Assembly (NCBI GenBank): GCA_964525555.1
Contig: CAZGHN010000003.1
Coordinates: forward strand, 124,001-188,000
DNA length: 64,000 nucleotides
From: JAFGHJ01 sp964525555
GTDB lineage: Bacteria; Hydrothermota; UBA3072
Direction: 5' to 3'
In this document: piece after piece, positions 15,825-24,595 of the stretch
Layout: the number at the start of each line of letters is the position of its first letter
How positions within the stretch are numbered: the first letter of the stretch is position 1
Notes under the pieces: model-generated
The model's input: the letters and a program-made list of their open reading frames with translations, nothing else
The model's database searches: none
What the model was told of the DNA's origin: nothing
Position numbers and translations under genes: made by a program

Positions 15825-16559
15825 ATGGATTATAATATCGATTATAATGACATTTCGAAAGATTATTCATTACACAGAAACGCTAGTTCTACAGTGGTTA
15901 GTCATGTCTTAGAAAGGATAAAAGGAAGAAATATCAAGAAAATGTTGGAAATAGGGTGTGGTACGGCTGATTATTTGTATGCCTTAACTCAAAAGTTAGA
16001 TTGTGATTCTTATGGTTTTGATAATTCTGGAAGTATGATAAATGAGGCAAATAAAAAGAATCCGGGCTTAAATTTAAGTATTAACGATATACATAATGTA
16101 TTTGATTATAATAATGATTTCTTCGATTTAGTGTACTCAATCGATGTAATTCATTATGTAGAAGATTTAAAACATTATTTTAAAGAAATAAATCGTGTTT
16201 TAAATAAAGATGGTATTGTTTTAACGATAACTGATTCAGAAGAAGACCTAAAAAGTCGAACAATAACAAAATATTTTCCAGAATCACTGGAAATCGAGAA
16301 GAAAAGATATCCCGGTGTTAATAAAATAGTAGAAAATATGGAAAATAATGGTTTTAAGAAAATAGAAATAACTCATACGGAAAGAGAGTACAAAATGAGT
16401 GAAGAAGTTTTCCAAAAATTTAAAAATAAGGCTTTTTCTTCAATACGCCTTATAAGTGACGGCAGCTTTGAAAAAGGCATTAAGAAAATTGAAGAAGATA
16501 TGAAAAACAATAAATGCCTTGTTAAGGAGTTATATACCTATATCTGGGGCGTCAAATAG
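15825..16559 (+). CDS. Class I SAM-dependent methyltransferase
   Basis: A 244-residue cytoplasmic methyltransferase. Motif I is MLEIGCGTADYLYAL, motif II FDNSGSMINEA and the post-motif DLVYSIDVIHYV, a UbiE/Methyltransf_11-type fold. The substrate is unknown. No SD precedes the ATG. A TTGACA at 15790-15795 lies about 30 bases upstream, leaving almost no untranslated leader. The gene is very A/T-rich even for this genome and stands alone between repeat blocks, so it may be an acquired gene. Confidence 0.85.
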   Translation: MDYNIDYNDISKDYSLHRNASSTVVSHVLERIKGRNIKKMLEIGCGTADYLYALTQKLDCDSYGFDNSGSMINEANKKNPGLNLSINDIHNVFDYNNDFFDLVYSIDVIHYVEDLKHYFKEINRVLNKDGIVLTITDSEEDLKSRTITKYFPESLEIEKKRYPGVNKIVENMENNGFKKIEITHTEREYKMSEEVFQKFKNKAFSSIRLISDGSFEKGIKKIEEDMKNNKCLVKELYTYIWGVK

Positions 16560-16612
16560 GAACATAGTAGAGTAGGAAGTAGAGAGCAGTTAGTAGTTAG
16601 AACACAAATAAA
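16560..16612. repeat. Word-like degenerate repeat
   Basis: A short run of AGTAGG, AGAGAGCAG and TTAGTAGTTAG words, similar in style to blocks at 19148-19500, 22876-22965 and 44661-44786. Confidence 0.4.
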
Positions 16613-16617
16613 AACTT

Positions 16618-16688
16618 TTGCCAAATACTTTCCAGGCGTGCCCACCGGTCATATTACAGCTTTCTTTTATCACATCTGTTGTTGCCAT
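16618..16688 (-). pseudogene. Fragment of a paralogue of the 19525-20232 membrane protein
   Basis: On the minus strand the sequence reads MATTDVIKESCNMTGGHAWK followed by VFGK. This matches MGATDAIRESWNMTDGHAWT followed by VFGM of the intact gene at 19525-20232. Only about 24 codons remain, with no recognisable flanks, so it is a gene relic. Confidence 0.6.
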
Positions 16689-16747
16689 TAAAGTGATGAT
16701 TACGGATATCGAAATTTAAAAAATTATAGAGGAAAAAAATAATTACC

Positions 16748-16775
16748 TTGACATAAATTAATATTTTTATATAAT
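16748..16775 (+). promoter_or_regulatory. Promoter of the DUF6345-like pair
   Basis: TTGACA (16748-16753), a 16-bp spacer and perfect TATAAT (16770-16775). It implies a leader of about 115 bases before the gene at 16898. Confidence 0.7.
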
Positions 16776-16897
16776 TGTAGCATATTATAACTAAAATATG
16801 CATCCTGAGGAAACAGAAGATATCGAGATTTGATAAGGAGTTTTTTCTGTTTTGGGGTATTAGTGTTAACAAAAAAATAGTTAAAAGGAGGTATTTT

Positions 16898-17965
16898 ATG
16901 TTTGGTCGATGTTGTTTTGTCTTTGTAAGAAAGTTTCTTCTTTTGTTGTCGATAGTTTTTATGTCGATGCTTTTTTCGGGTTGCCCATGTGAGTCGGAGA
17001 GAGAGCTTGGTGTTTATTCTTTATACTCTTATGAGGATTCGTGGAAAGGTTATGTTGGTGTTAGCTCAGCCTTTGACCCGTATGAAGATTTTTGGAATGT
17101 TATGAATGGGGGTAGTGGTGCACCTTATGCGGATGATGAGGATTCTAAGAGGTATAAGAACGAACAAGTTAATATTCTGAGTGTTCTTCCTATACCGGGA
17201 GATACTATAAAAGGTTGGGATGATTTCGATTTAGTTTTTTTCTACGGTCACAATAATATGATCGTTCCTCCGCATCCCCATGATTTATTTGGATATTATA
17301 CGTATAACGGGACAACCTGGACTTATAATACTGGTTATTTAGACGATATAGGATGGGGATATACTACACCTTATGATTATTATACCTATCCGGGTGTAAC
17401 AACAGGTAATACTCATCCGGGATCAGTAACATACTTATATTACAAATATACTTCTTGTCTTCTCGGGGGTTTATATCACTATGGACAGGGAACCGGACAT
17501 CAATGGCGATTACACTGGGATGATCCTGTCCAAACAACAGTATACGAACAATTGGGGAATAAAGATCTTGAATGGTTAATCCTTCATGGTTGTCAGGCAG
17601 TAATTACAGCTGATGAGTATGGGGTGTATAACTCTATGGGTTTACAGTGTTTTCATTGGACTCAGGGTAGTTTTCATATAGTTTTGGGGCATTATATAAG
17701 TTATTATACATATATGTTGGAACCTTTAGCCGGATTCGCTTATGATTTATTGGATACTGTCCCCGTGCAGGAAGCTTATTTTGATGTTGACCCCGATAAC
17801 AATTCATCGGCAATAGCTGCTGAACCAAATCCTTTTCCTGGATGGCCTAATTCGACTATGTCTACGGATAATTGGATAAATCCCCTGTCTGATAATAAAG
17901 ATGCCAGTATTTTTACGCAAAGATGGATAACTCCTGTGGGCGGGTTAGGTTCCCATTGGGATTAA
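16898..17965 (+). CDS. Secreted DUF6345-like lipoprotein with possible caspase-like His/Cys pair
   Basis: A 355-residue protein with a signal sequence and lipobox LFSGC (Cys29). The body is rich in Tyr and Trp. It has VFFYGHNN (His118) and, about 110 residues later, LEWLILHGCQAV (Cys232). This layout, strand-GH and strand-GC, is that of clan CD (caspase/gingipain-fold) peptidases. It also resembles what I recall of DUF6345 proteins. Catalysis is inferred, not shown. SD is AAGGAGG. The gene 14 bases downstream encodes a secreted protein with a propeptide-like segment, so the two may form a protease and its partner. Confidence 0.55.
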   Translation: MFGRCCFVFVRKFLLLLSIVFMSMLFSGCPCESERELGVYSLYSYEDSWKGYVGVSSAFDPYEDFWNVMNGGSGAPYADDEDSKRYKNEQVNILSVLPIPGDTIKGWDDFDLVFFYGHNNMIVPPHPHDLFGYYTYNGTTWTYNTGYLDDIGWGYTTPYDYYTYPGVTTGNTHPGSVTYLYYKYTSCLLGGLYHYGQGTGHQWRLHWDDPVQTTVYEQLGNKDLEWLILHGCQAVITADEYGVYNSMGLQCFHWTQGSFHIVLGHYISYYTYMLEPLAGFAYDLLDTVPVQEAYFDVDPDNNSSAIAAEPNPFPGWPNSTMSTDNWINPLSDNKDASIFTQRWITPVGGLGSHWD

Positions 17966-17979
17966 ATTAGGAGGAGAAG

Positions 17980-19017
17980 ATGAGACGTTTTTTTATAATA
18001 ATTTCTATCTGTGTTCTAAGCCTTGGGATTTTACTAGTTGGTCAGGCCAAAGCTCAGAAATCCAATTACTATGAGGATAATAAAGAGCTAAATAAAATGA
18101 TGGATCTGGCTGTTGTCCAGGTGGAAAGTCAAGTTGTTCGTGATTTTTTGAAATCTGAAATCATAAGGGTCCGAAATCCTAAGACTAACTATATGCCTAA
18201 GGGAACACTTCCTATAGTAATGATGAAAAAAGTAGATGAAGAAGAATGTCAAGTTCAACTTGAGAAAGTTTTAAGCGTGTATGGAGAGAAAGCAAATATA
18301 CGATTCAGAAATATGAGAGGTGCTTTATACGCATCTCCATTACCTGGTGCTTCATGTTGGATTCATACGGCTTCAGGTGGATATAAATATACGGTTACAA
18401 AAGAAGTTATGTCTAAACCTACAAAATTGAAAGATTTCAAGGAAGCTGTGCATATATGTTTAGAACATATTGCCAAAAATAACATTGTTGAGTTGACCGA
18501 AGGTGAAGAATTGGATATCCTAGGGGTTTCGGCTGTTAATAATGCACTTACCAATGTTAATGCTCCGGACGAACCTATAGAGCAATTTATTTCCGATTAT
18601 TACGTTTCGTTCGGACGTCGCCTGAGAGGTATACCTATTATTGGTTCACATTTAGTTATTCGTATTGATGGCGAAGGAAAAGTTGTGATGGTAAAGAGTA
18701 ATTGGAGAGAAATCGAAAAAGTTGAAGAAAAAAGAGCTAAAATTACAGAAAAGCCCCTGCGAGAGCTTATTCTTAATAATCCTGAATTTCGTGAGGAATT
18801 TAAACCGAGGAAAATTACTATTGAAGATATAAATATTGTAGCTGTGGAAGCCGGATATATCGAAGCACCGTTTTATTATTCTCAAGAGACTCTAAAGCCC
18901 GGTTGTATAGTACAATTTTGGGTTGGTAAGAATAGAGATGAGATGCTTTCTCAACTTTTTATACCTTTGGAAGAAGAGGGCAGCATGGAGTCTCTTTTGG
19001 GTAGAAAGCAATTGTAG
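17980..19017 (+). CDS. Secreted protein with FTP/propeptide-like segment
   Basis: A 345-residue protein with a cleavable signal peptide (hydrophobic residues 4-22, then GQAKAQ). Residues 207-243 (YYVSFGRRLRGIPIIGSHLV and IRIDGEGKVVMVKSNW) resemble the conserved part of fungalysin/thermolysin propeptide (FTP) domains, where an RG-x-P-x-xG strand is followed by a dGkv turn. The rest is not recognised. SD is AGGAGG, and it is co-transcribed with the DUF6345-like gene. A role as in-trans propeptide, chaperone or inhibitor of that protein is inference. Confidence 0.5.
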   Translation: MRRFFIIISICVLSLGILLVGQAKAQKSNYYEDNKELNKMMDLAVVQVESQVVRDFLKSEIIRVRNPKTNYMPKGTLPIVMMKKVDEEECQVQLEKVLSVYGEKANIRFRNMRGALYASPLPGASCWIHTASGGYKYTVTKEVMSKPTKLKDFKEAVHICLEHIAKNNIVELTEGEELDILGVSAVNNALTNVNAPDEPIEQFISDYYVSFGRRLRGIPIIGSHLVIRIDGEGKVVMVKSNWREIEKVEEKRAKITEKPLRELILNNPEFREEFKPRKITIEDINIVAVEAGYIEAPFYYSQETLKPGCIVQFWVGKNRDEMLSQLFIPLEEEGSMESLLGRKQL

Positions 19018-19147
19018 GGAAAAGAGCATGTGATTCTTTGATATAATCAAGCTGTTTTTTAGATATATCGATATAATTTTTAGGTGTGGTTTCAAAATCT
19101 TATTATGCAAAAGAATTTGTTGCCACACCTTTTAATTTTTTTATTTC

Positions 19148-19500
19148 TTCTTCTTAGTTGGTGGTGTGTAGGAAGCAGTTAGTATGAAATAGTGTGTAGG
19201 GAGTTGGTCTTGAGTCGTGTGTCGTGTGGCGTGAGTCAGAAAGATTAAAAGCTGACAGCTGACTGCTCACGGCTAACGAACAACAAAAATATAGAGAAAA
19301 TTCGCGTCCTATGCTGTTTTTAAATTTTCAATTTGCAATCTACAACTTGCAATTTACAATTAGACACTAATAAGTGTCGTATTTCTCTGTGTTCTCTGTG
19401 GCTTTTTGTAAAAATCGGGTTTCGAGTTAAAAAATAAACTATAAGTACTACATGTCCTACATGTAGAAAATTTGGGTGGGGGATGGGATTCTCACCTTCT
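19148..19500. repeat. Long block of word-like degenerate repeats
   Basis: An intergenic block of chained words: GTGTGTAGG, GTCGTGTGTCGTGTGGCGTG, GCTGACAGCTGACTGC, TTTGCAATCTACAACTTGC, CTCTGTGTTCTCTGTGG and TACATGTCCTACATGTAG. No ORF with an SD and no stable long hairpin. Its words recur, in other orders, in several other gaps of this window. Confidence 0.5.
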
Positions 19501-19524
19501 GTCTCCTGACTTCTTTATTCTGTA

Positions 19525-20232
19525 TTATCCTTTTTCCAACCGAACTGCGTGATACAGTGAAGCAATTGCAATATAAATCCACATTATGGATATAATAACG
19601 CCTACAAAAAGGCAAATATAACCAGCAAGAACGATTGGAACGGCGAGTAATATCATACCAAATACTGTCCAGGCGTGTCCATCGGTCATATTCCAGCTTT
19701 CTCTTATTGCGTCAGTTGCACCCATTTTTTTATCGAGGACTATATATGGTACGAATACAAGCTTACATGCTAAAATGATACCCGGAATAATCAGGAAAAG
19801 TGTGCCAAATCCAACTATAACTGTTGTCAAAAATCCGGCTAAAACGACATTCCAGTAATCTTTAAAAGGTAAAAATAATTCTTTTATTTCAAGTTTTTCT
19901 CCTCTTGATGCTTTAAGATTGAGGTAATATATTCCGAATTGCATAGGTTTGAGCACTAAAAACATGAATGCCATGAATAAAATGCCGGCAATAGCGATAA
20001 AGAAAATAAATAATATTATTAAATCAGGCTCATTTTCGAAAAAAGCAGCAAAGTACATTGGGATAAAAAAAATACCGATAAATTGTGATGAAAAGTTAAA
20101 TATAAGAAATATTACAAATAACTCGAGAAAGTTCTTCCATAGTTGTCTCCAACCATGACCGTAACATTCGAAAACTCCGGGGACTAAATTATATTGTTCT
20201 ACTTTATTCACTACTGTAATTTTATCTTCCAT
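19525..20232 (-). CDS. Multi-pass membrane protein (DUF975/YciC-like)
   Basis: A 235-residue protein with about six hydrophobic segments. The pattern LIIPGIILACKLVFVPYIVL, then KKMGATDAIRESWNMTDGHA is typical of the DUF975/YciC/glycerophosphodiester phosphodiesterase membrane-domain group. The function is unknown, probably inner membrane. AGGAGG SD and its own promoter (20253-20280). A broken relic of a paralogue lies at 16618-16688. Confidence 0.7.
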   Translation of the reverse strand: MEDKITVVNKVEQYNLVPGVFECYGHGWRQLWKNFLELFVIFLIFNFSSQFIGIFFIPMYFAAFFENEPDLIILFIFFIAIAGILFMAFMFLVLKPMQFGIYYLNLKASRGEKLEIKELFLPFKDYWNVVLAGFLTTVIVGFGTLFLIIPGIILACKLVFVPYIVLDKKMGATDAIRESWNMTDGHAWTVFGMILLAVPIVLAGYICLFVGVIISIMWIYIAIASLYHAVRLEKG

Positions 20233-20252
20233 ACTACCTCCTTAGTATTTAG

Positions 20253-20280
20253 ATTTTATTAATAATACTTATAATGTCAA
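20253..20280 (-). promoter_or_regulatory. Promoter of the DUF975-like gene
   Basis: TTGACA (20275-20280), a 16-bp spacer and TAAAAT (20253-20258) on the minus strand. Confidence 0.6.
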
Positions 20281-20344
20281 GGATTATTCAATATTCGTTT
20301 TCCACTTTCTGCATAATTTGACTTTGGATATTAGACTGAAAACA

Positions 20345-20372
20345 TTGACAAAAATATAGGCTTTAATATCTT
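20345..20372 (+). promoter_or_regulatory. Promoter of the M28 peptidase
   Basis: TTGACA (20345-20350), a 16-bp spacer and TATCTT (20367-20372). The leader to the ATG is about 30 bases. Confidence 0.6.
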
Positions 20373-20407
20373 TTTAAAGATAAATCGAAAAAGGGGAAAA
20401 CTTTATT

Positions 20408-21622
20408 ATGGTATCGGAATTAAACATAAAAGCCAAGGAATATCTTAAGTATTTTTGTGTTGATATTACCGATAGGTCACCGGGCACTCCCGGGAATAAA
20501 AAAGCTACATCTTTTTTCGAAAAAACTATCTCTTCTTTTGGTTTTGAGACAGAAAAACAGGAATTTGATTGTTTTGATTGGGAGGAAAACGGAGCAAAAT
20601 TAAGCATTGATGGTAAATTTTTTGAGGTATTTGTGAGTCCTTATAGTCTTGGTTGTAAAGTTGAAGCCCCTTTTTATGTTATATCTGATATAGATCAGTT
20701 AGAGGATAGTAATATTAAGGATAAAGTTGTTTTATTAATTGGGAATATTGCAAAAGAGCAGCTTATGCCAAAAAATTTTCCCTTTTACAACCCGGAGGAG
20801 CATAAAAAAATAATCAAATTGCTTGAAGATAAAGCTCCAGGTGCAATTATATCAGTTGCTGCTCCTAATCCAGGATCGGTTGGAGGTGCGTATCCTTATC
20901 CATTGATTGAAGACGGAGATTTTGATATTCCTTCTGTCTTTATTTGCAAGGAAGAAGGCGAAAAATTGATACCTTTTGCAGGAAAGGAAGCCTTTTTGGA
21001 AATAAACGCAAAAAGAATCCCCTCAGACGGATATAACGTTATAGCCCAAAGAGGAGTGGGGAAGATTGGTAAAATAGCGCTGTGTGCTCATATAGACAGT
21101 AGAAAGGGTACTCCGGGCGCAATAGACAACGCAGCTGGCGTTATAGTGCTTTTACTGCTTGCTGAGTTCCTGAAAGACTACGAAAACGCAACTCAAATTG
21201 AGATCGTTGCAACAAATGGCGAAGATTATTATTCGAATGCCGGTCAGATTGAGTATTTTATTAAGAATCGTGCAGATTTACAGAATATTTTTTTGGGGAT
21301 AAATATAGACGGTGCGGGATATTTTAAAGGAAATACGTCAGTATCTTTTTATAATTGTTCTGCAGAGATAGAGGAAGCGGTGTGCAAAATAATCCTAAAA
21401 CGAAAAGACATCAAAGAAGGAAATTCTTGGTATCAGGGTGAGCATATGGCTTTTGTTCAAAATCAGATACCATCGATTGCGATTACTTCAGAAAACGTAG
21501 TCGAGCTTATGAATATCGAACACACCTCAAAAGATACACCAGATATTATAGATACAAACAAACTAGTCGATCTTGCCGATTCCCTGTATGAATTTTTACT
21601 CGACTTGGGTAAAAATAAATAG
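20408..21622 (+). CDS. M28-family zinc aminopeptidase
   Basis: A 404-residue protein without a signal peptide, so probably cytoplasmic. The metal ligands of family M28 are visible in order: AHIDS (His and bridging region), GAIDNAAG (Asp), TNGEDYY (catalytic Glu and metal acid), NIDGAGYF (Asp) and NIEHTSKDTPD (His). An insert of about 100 residues after the N-terminal part could be a PA-like lid. It is convergent with xseA across a 71-base gap. Confidence 0.88.
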   Translation: MVSELNIKAKEYLKYFCVDITDRSPGTPGNKKATSFFEKTISSFGFETEKQEFDCFDWEENGAKLSIDGKFFEVFVSPYSLGCKVEAPFYVISDIDQLEDSNIKDKVVLLIGNIAKEQLMPKNFPFYNPEEHKKIIKLLEDKAPGAIISVAAPNPGSVGGAYPYPLIEDGDFDIPSVFICKEEGEKLIPFAGKEAFLEINAKRIPSDGYNVIAQRGVGKIGKIALCAHIDSRKGTPGAIDNAAGVIVLLLLAEFLKDYENATQIEIVATNGEDYYSNAGQIEYFIKNRADLQNIFLGINIDGAGYFKGNTSVSFYNCSAEIEEAVCKIILKRKDIKEGNSWYQGEHMAFVQNQIPSIAITSENVVELMNIEHTSKDTPDIIDTNKLVDLADSLYEFLLDLGKNK

Positions 21623-21693
21623 CAGTTTTGATTTAAAAACAACAGCATAACTTAATAATTATAAATGATTTAAGTATCACAAATTAAACCCTT

Positions 21694-22875
21694 TTATTTG
21701 GTTTCTTTTACAATTGCCTTGCTTTTTCCCTTATGAAATTCGATATCGATTAAATCTTTCTTTTTAAGTTTTGATGAATCTTTGATAATTTTATTATTTT
21801 TTCTTGTTATTGAGTACCCGCGTTTGAGAGTTTTTTTGTGGGAAGTCGCCTGGATAATACTTTCTAAACTTATAATTTTTTCCTTATTTTTGCTTAATTT
21901 TGTTTTAATTTCTTTGGTTAATTTATCGTATAAATGGTCGAGCTGCTGTTCTTTTAGCTCGAAAATGGAGAGCGGGCGCCTTATCGCGTAGCTTTTCTCT
22001 ATTGCTTTGATTCTAAGTATATAGTTTCTTATTTCTTGTGTGGTGAGATTTATTATTGTGTACTTAATATTTTCTAAGAGGTTGTTTATTTCGTTTATAT
22101 CCGGTACTGCCAATTCTCCTGCCTCAGTAGGTGTTGCAGCACGAGCATCTGCTACAAAATCGGATATCGAGAAGTCTCGTTCGTGTCCAACGGCAGAAAT
22201 GATGGGTATTTTGCACTTAAATATTCTTTTAGCGACTCCTTCATCGTTAAAAGCCCACAGGTCCTCTATAGAACCGCCGCCTCTTGTTATTATGAGCGTA
22301 TCTACCTCTCCAAATGCTTCAAATTCTTCAATTGCTTTTATTATATCCTCAGGAGCTTCATTTCCCTGAACAATTGTTGGTCGAATTACAACATTTATAA
22401 TGGGAAATCGTTTCTTGATTATTTTAATAACATCTCTTACTGCCGCTCCTTCTCCCGAGGTGATAATACCTATTTTTTTAGGGAAAGAGGGGATAGGCTT
22501 TTTGTTCTTTTCGTCGAAATAGCCCTTTTTTTCTAATTTTTCCCTTATTTCTTGAAATTTTAAGTAAAATTGCCCGAGCTCTCCAGGTAAGACTTTTTCT
22601 CCGATTATTTGATACTGACTTGCGCCTTCCCAAATATCTATTCTTCCGTATATCTGGAATATTCTGCCTTCCTGCAGTCTAAATTCCATTTTAGCCGCTT
22701 CTCTTCTGAAAATTACACCTCTAATAACCGCATTTTCGTCTTTCATGGAGAAGTAAATGTGTCCTGATTTATGATATACGAGATTGCTGACTTCACCCTG
22801 GACCCAAACCCATCCGATATTGGATATTTGTTTTCTTATATGGGAAGTTATTTCACTAACTGTGTATATAAGCAT
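21694..22875 (-). CDS. xseA: Exodeoxyribonuclease VII large subunit
   Basis: A 393-residue protein. The N-terminal OB fold (SNIGWVWVQGEVSNLVYHKS followed by GHIYFSMKDENAVIRGVIF), the catalytic domain with GIITSGEGAAVRDV and DTLIITRGGGSIEDLWAFND, and VGHERDFSISDFVADARAAT are typical. It degrades single-stranded DNA together with XseB. No xseB is next to it. No clear SD precedes the ATG, and a repeat block separates it from folD. Last gene of the thrS operon. Confidence 0.93.
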   Translation of the reverse strand: MLIYTVSEITSHIRKQISNIGWVWVQGEVSNLVYHKSGHIYFSMKDENAVIRGVIFRREAAKMEFRLQEGRIFQIYGRIDIWEGASQYQIIGEKVLPGELGQFYLKFQEIREKLEKKGYFDEKNKKPIPSFPKKIGIITSGEGAAVRDVIKIIKKRFPIINVVIRPTIVQGNEAPEDIIKAIEEFEAFGEVDTLIITRGGGSIEDLWAFNDEGVAKRIFKCKIPIISAVGHERDFSISDFVADARAATPTEAGELAVPDINEINNLLENIKYTIINLTTQEIRNYILRIKAIEKSYAIRRPLSIFELKEQQLDHLYDKLTKEIKTKLSKNKEKIISLESIIQATSHKKTLKRGYSITRKNNKIIKDSSKLKKKDLIDIEFHKGKSKAIVKETK

Positions 22876-22965
22876 TTTTTATTTAGTTAGTCGGTTGGTG
22901 TGTCAGTCTGTTGGTTGGTGGGGAAGCGATTCTAACTTCTAACTCCTGGCTTCTAACTTCTGTTT
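22876..22965. repeat. Word-like repeat between folD and xseA
   Basis: Contains GTTGGTGTGTCAGTCTGTTGG and chained CTTCTAACTTC/CTCCTGGCTTC words like those at 44755-44785 and 19495-19515. It lies inside an otherwise tightly packed operon. Confidence 0.5.
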
Positions 22966-23784
22966 TCACAATTTATACAAATTCGACAACAACATCGCTG
23001 TCGTAATGCTGCCTATGCCTCCGGGGACCGGTGTTATTGCTTTCGCCTTTTTTTCGACGGATTCGTAGTGTACGTCTCCGACCATTTTTCCGTCTTTTTC
23101 ATTTGTTCCTACGTCGATTACTATTGCTTCTTCTTTTATAAATTCGTCGCTAACAAATTCTGGCTGACCCATTGCAACGATTAAAATATCCGCTTTTTTT
23201 GAAATATTTTTTATATTCTGTGTTCGAGAGTGACATACTGTAACGGTTGCGTTTCCAAGAGGTGCTTTTCTTAGTAATAAATTCGCAAGGGGTTTACCTA
23301 CCACAGTGCTTCTTCCTATTATTACGGTTTCCTTTCCCGTAGGATCGATATTGTAATAATCCATTAGTTCGAGTACTGCTCCCGGTGTAGATGGTATTAT
23401 TGTAGGGCTGCCCATCAATAATTTCCCAAGATTGTATGGGTGCATACCTTCAACGTCCAGGTCTTTACCCATGAGTTCCACTAAATCGATAATGTTTATA
23501 TTTTTGGGTAAGGGTTCTAAAATAAGAATTCCGTTAACTCTTTTTGATTCGGCCATCGCTTTAAGATTTTTCTTTATTTTTTCAGCTGATGCGGTTTCCT
23601 CTAATTCTAGCAGTTCCACAAATATTCCAACTCTATCGGCTTTTTTGATAATACTTTTGAGATAATAAGAGCTGCCCGGATCGTTACCTACTCTTAAAAT
23701 TCCCAGTTTTCTTTTTTCTGGTTTCTTTTCCAGATTTTTGTAAATATTTTCTGCTACTATGTTACCTTTAAGAATTTTCTGCAA
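22966..23784 (-). CDS. folD: Methylenetetrahydrofolate dehydrogenase/cyclohydrolase FolD
   Basis: A bifunctional enzyme of one-carbon metabolism, about 272 residues. VGNDPGSSYYLKSIIKKADR carries the catalytic Tyr and Lys. VIIGRSTVVGKPLANLLL is the NADP-binding turn and ITPVPGGIGSITTAMLL the C-terminal signature. The start is a TTG. The one at 23784 is chosen because GGAGG lies seven bases before it, while the TTG at 23790 is almost on top of the SD. It overlaps the end of ymdB. Confidence 0.92.
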   Translation of the reverse strand: MQKILKGNIVAENIYKNLEKKPEKRKLGILRVGNDPGSSYYLKSIIKKADRVGIFVELLELEETASAEKIKKNLKAMAESKRVNGILILEPLPKNINIIDLVELMGKDLDVEGMHPYNLGKLLMGSPTIIPSTPGAVLELMDYYNIDPTGKETVIIGRSTVVGKPLANLLLRKAPLGNATVTVCHSRTQNIKNISKKADILIVAMGQPEFVSDEFIKEEAIVIDVGTNEKDGKMVGDVHYESVEKKAKAITPVPGGIGSITTAMLLSNLYKL

Positions 23785-24559
23785 TTTCAATCCTCCCTAT
23801 AGATTTTGCCTTTCCGTTAGTTTCGGAGATTTCCATTTCTACTGCGTTCATTCTTATGTCGTTTTTTGCTAATTTAAAATGCTGTTCTTTATCACCCATG
23901 AATTTCTTTATTATTGGTTTTGCCTGCATTCCTATTACCGAATCAAATGCTCCGGTCATTCCAACGTCAGTTATATAAGCTGTCCCGCCTCGTGTGATTA
24001 TTTCGTCAGCTGTTTGAACATGTGTATGAGTACCTATAAGAGCTGATATTTTTCCGTCTAAAAAGTATCTCATTGCAATTTTTTCTGCAGTAGTTTCTGA
24101 GTGCATATCTATTATTATTATTGGTATATTTGTAAGCGATTTTTCAATGCAACTTTTTATTGTTTGAAAAGGATTTTTTGTTTTAGGGTCCTTTGGCATG
24201 AAAGTTTGTCCCTGTATGTTAACTATAGCTACCTGTATTTCATTTATTTCTATAATCGCGAAGCCTTTTCCGGGAACAGTCTTTTCGTAATTTAAAGGTC
24301 TAATTACATAATCTAGATTAAAGACTTCTTGTAGTTCTTCCTTTCTATCGAATATATGATTTCCGGTTGTTATTATATCGCATCCGTATTTATTTAGTTT
24401 TGAGGCACTTTTACTCGTTATACCAAATCCTCCGGCTGCATTTTCGCCATTTACGCAGATTAGATCGTACCTGTCCTCTTTTTTATATTCTGGAACTAAC
24501 TTTGAAAGAATCCTGAGGCCCGGTTTGCCGACAACATCACCAATAAAGAGTACCTTCAA
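23768..24559 (-). CDS. ymdB: YmdB-family metallophosphoesterase
   Basis: A 263-residue protein of the TIGR00282/YmdB family, a phosphodiesterase acting on 2',3'-cyclic nucleotides or cAMP in Bacillus. Metal-site motifs are FIGDVVGKPG, CVNGENAAGGFG, TTGNHIFD and GTHTHVQTAD. TTG start with GGAG at good spacing. It is next to rny, an arrangement also seen in Firmicutes. Confidence 0.9.
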   Translation of the reverse strand: MKVLFIGDVVGKPGLRILSKLVPEYKKEDRYDLICVNGENAAGGFGITSKSASKLNKYGCDIITTGNHIFDRKEELQEVFNLDYVIRPLNYEKTVPGKGFAIIEINEIQVAIVNIQGQTFMPKDPKTKNPFQTIKSCIEKSLTNIPIIIIDMHSETTAEKIAMRYFLDGKISALIGTHTHVQTADEIITRGGTAYITDVGMTGAFDSVIGMQAKPIIKKFMGDKEQHFKLAKNDIRMNAVEMEISETNGKAKSIGRIEIAENS

Positions 24560-24595
24560 TATTTACTCCAAAAAGTAGTAAATTTTCTCTCTTAA

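Noticed and set aside
16654..16872. 72-codon minus-strand ORF
   Set aside because: Low-complexity A/T-rich frame across the promoter of the 16898 gene. The real signal there is the gene relic in another frame.
19148..19500. CRISPR array
   Set aside because: Repeat words vary in order and sequence, and there is no fixed repeat/spacer period and no cas genes.
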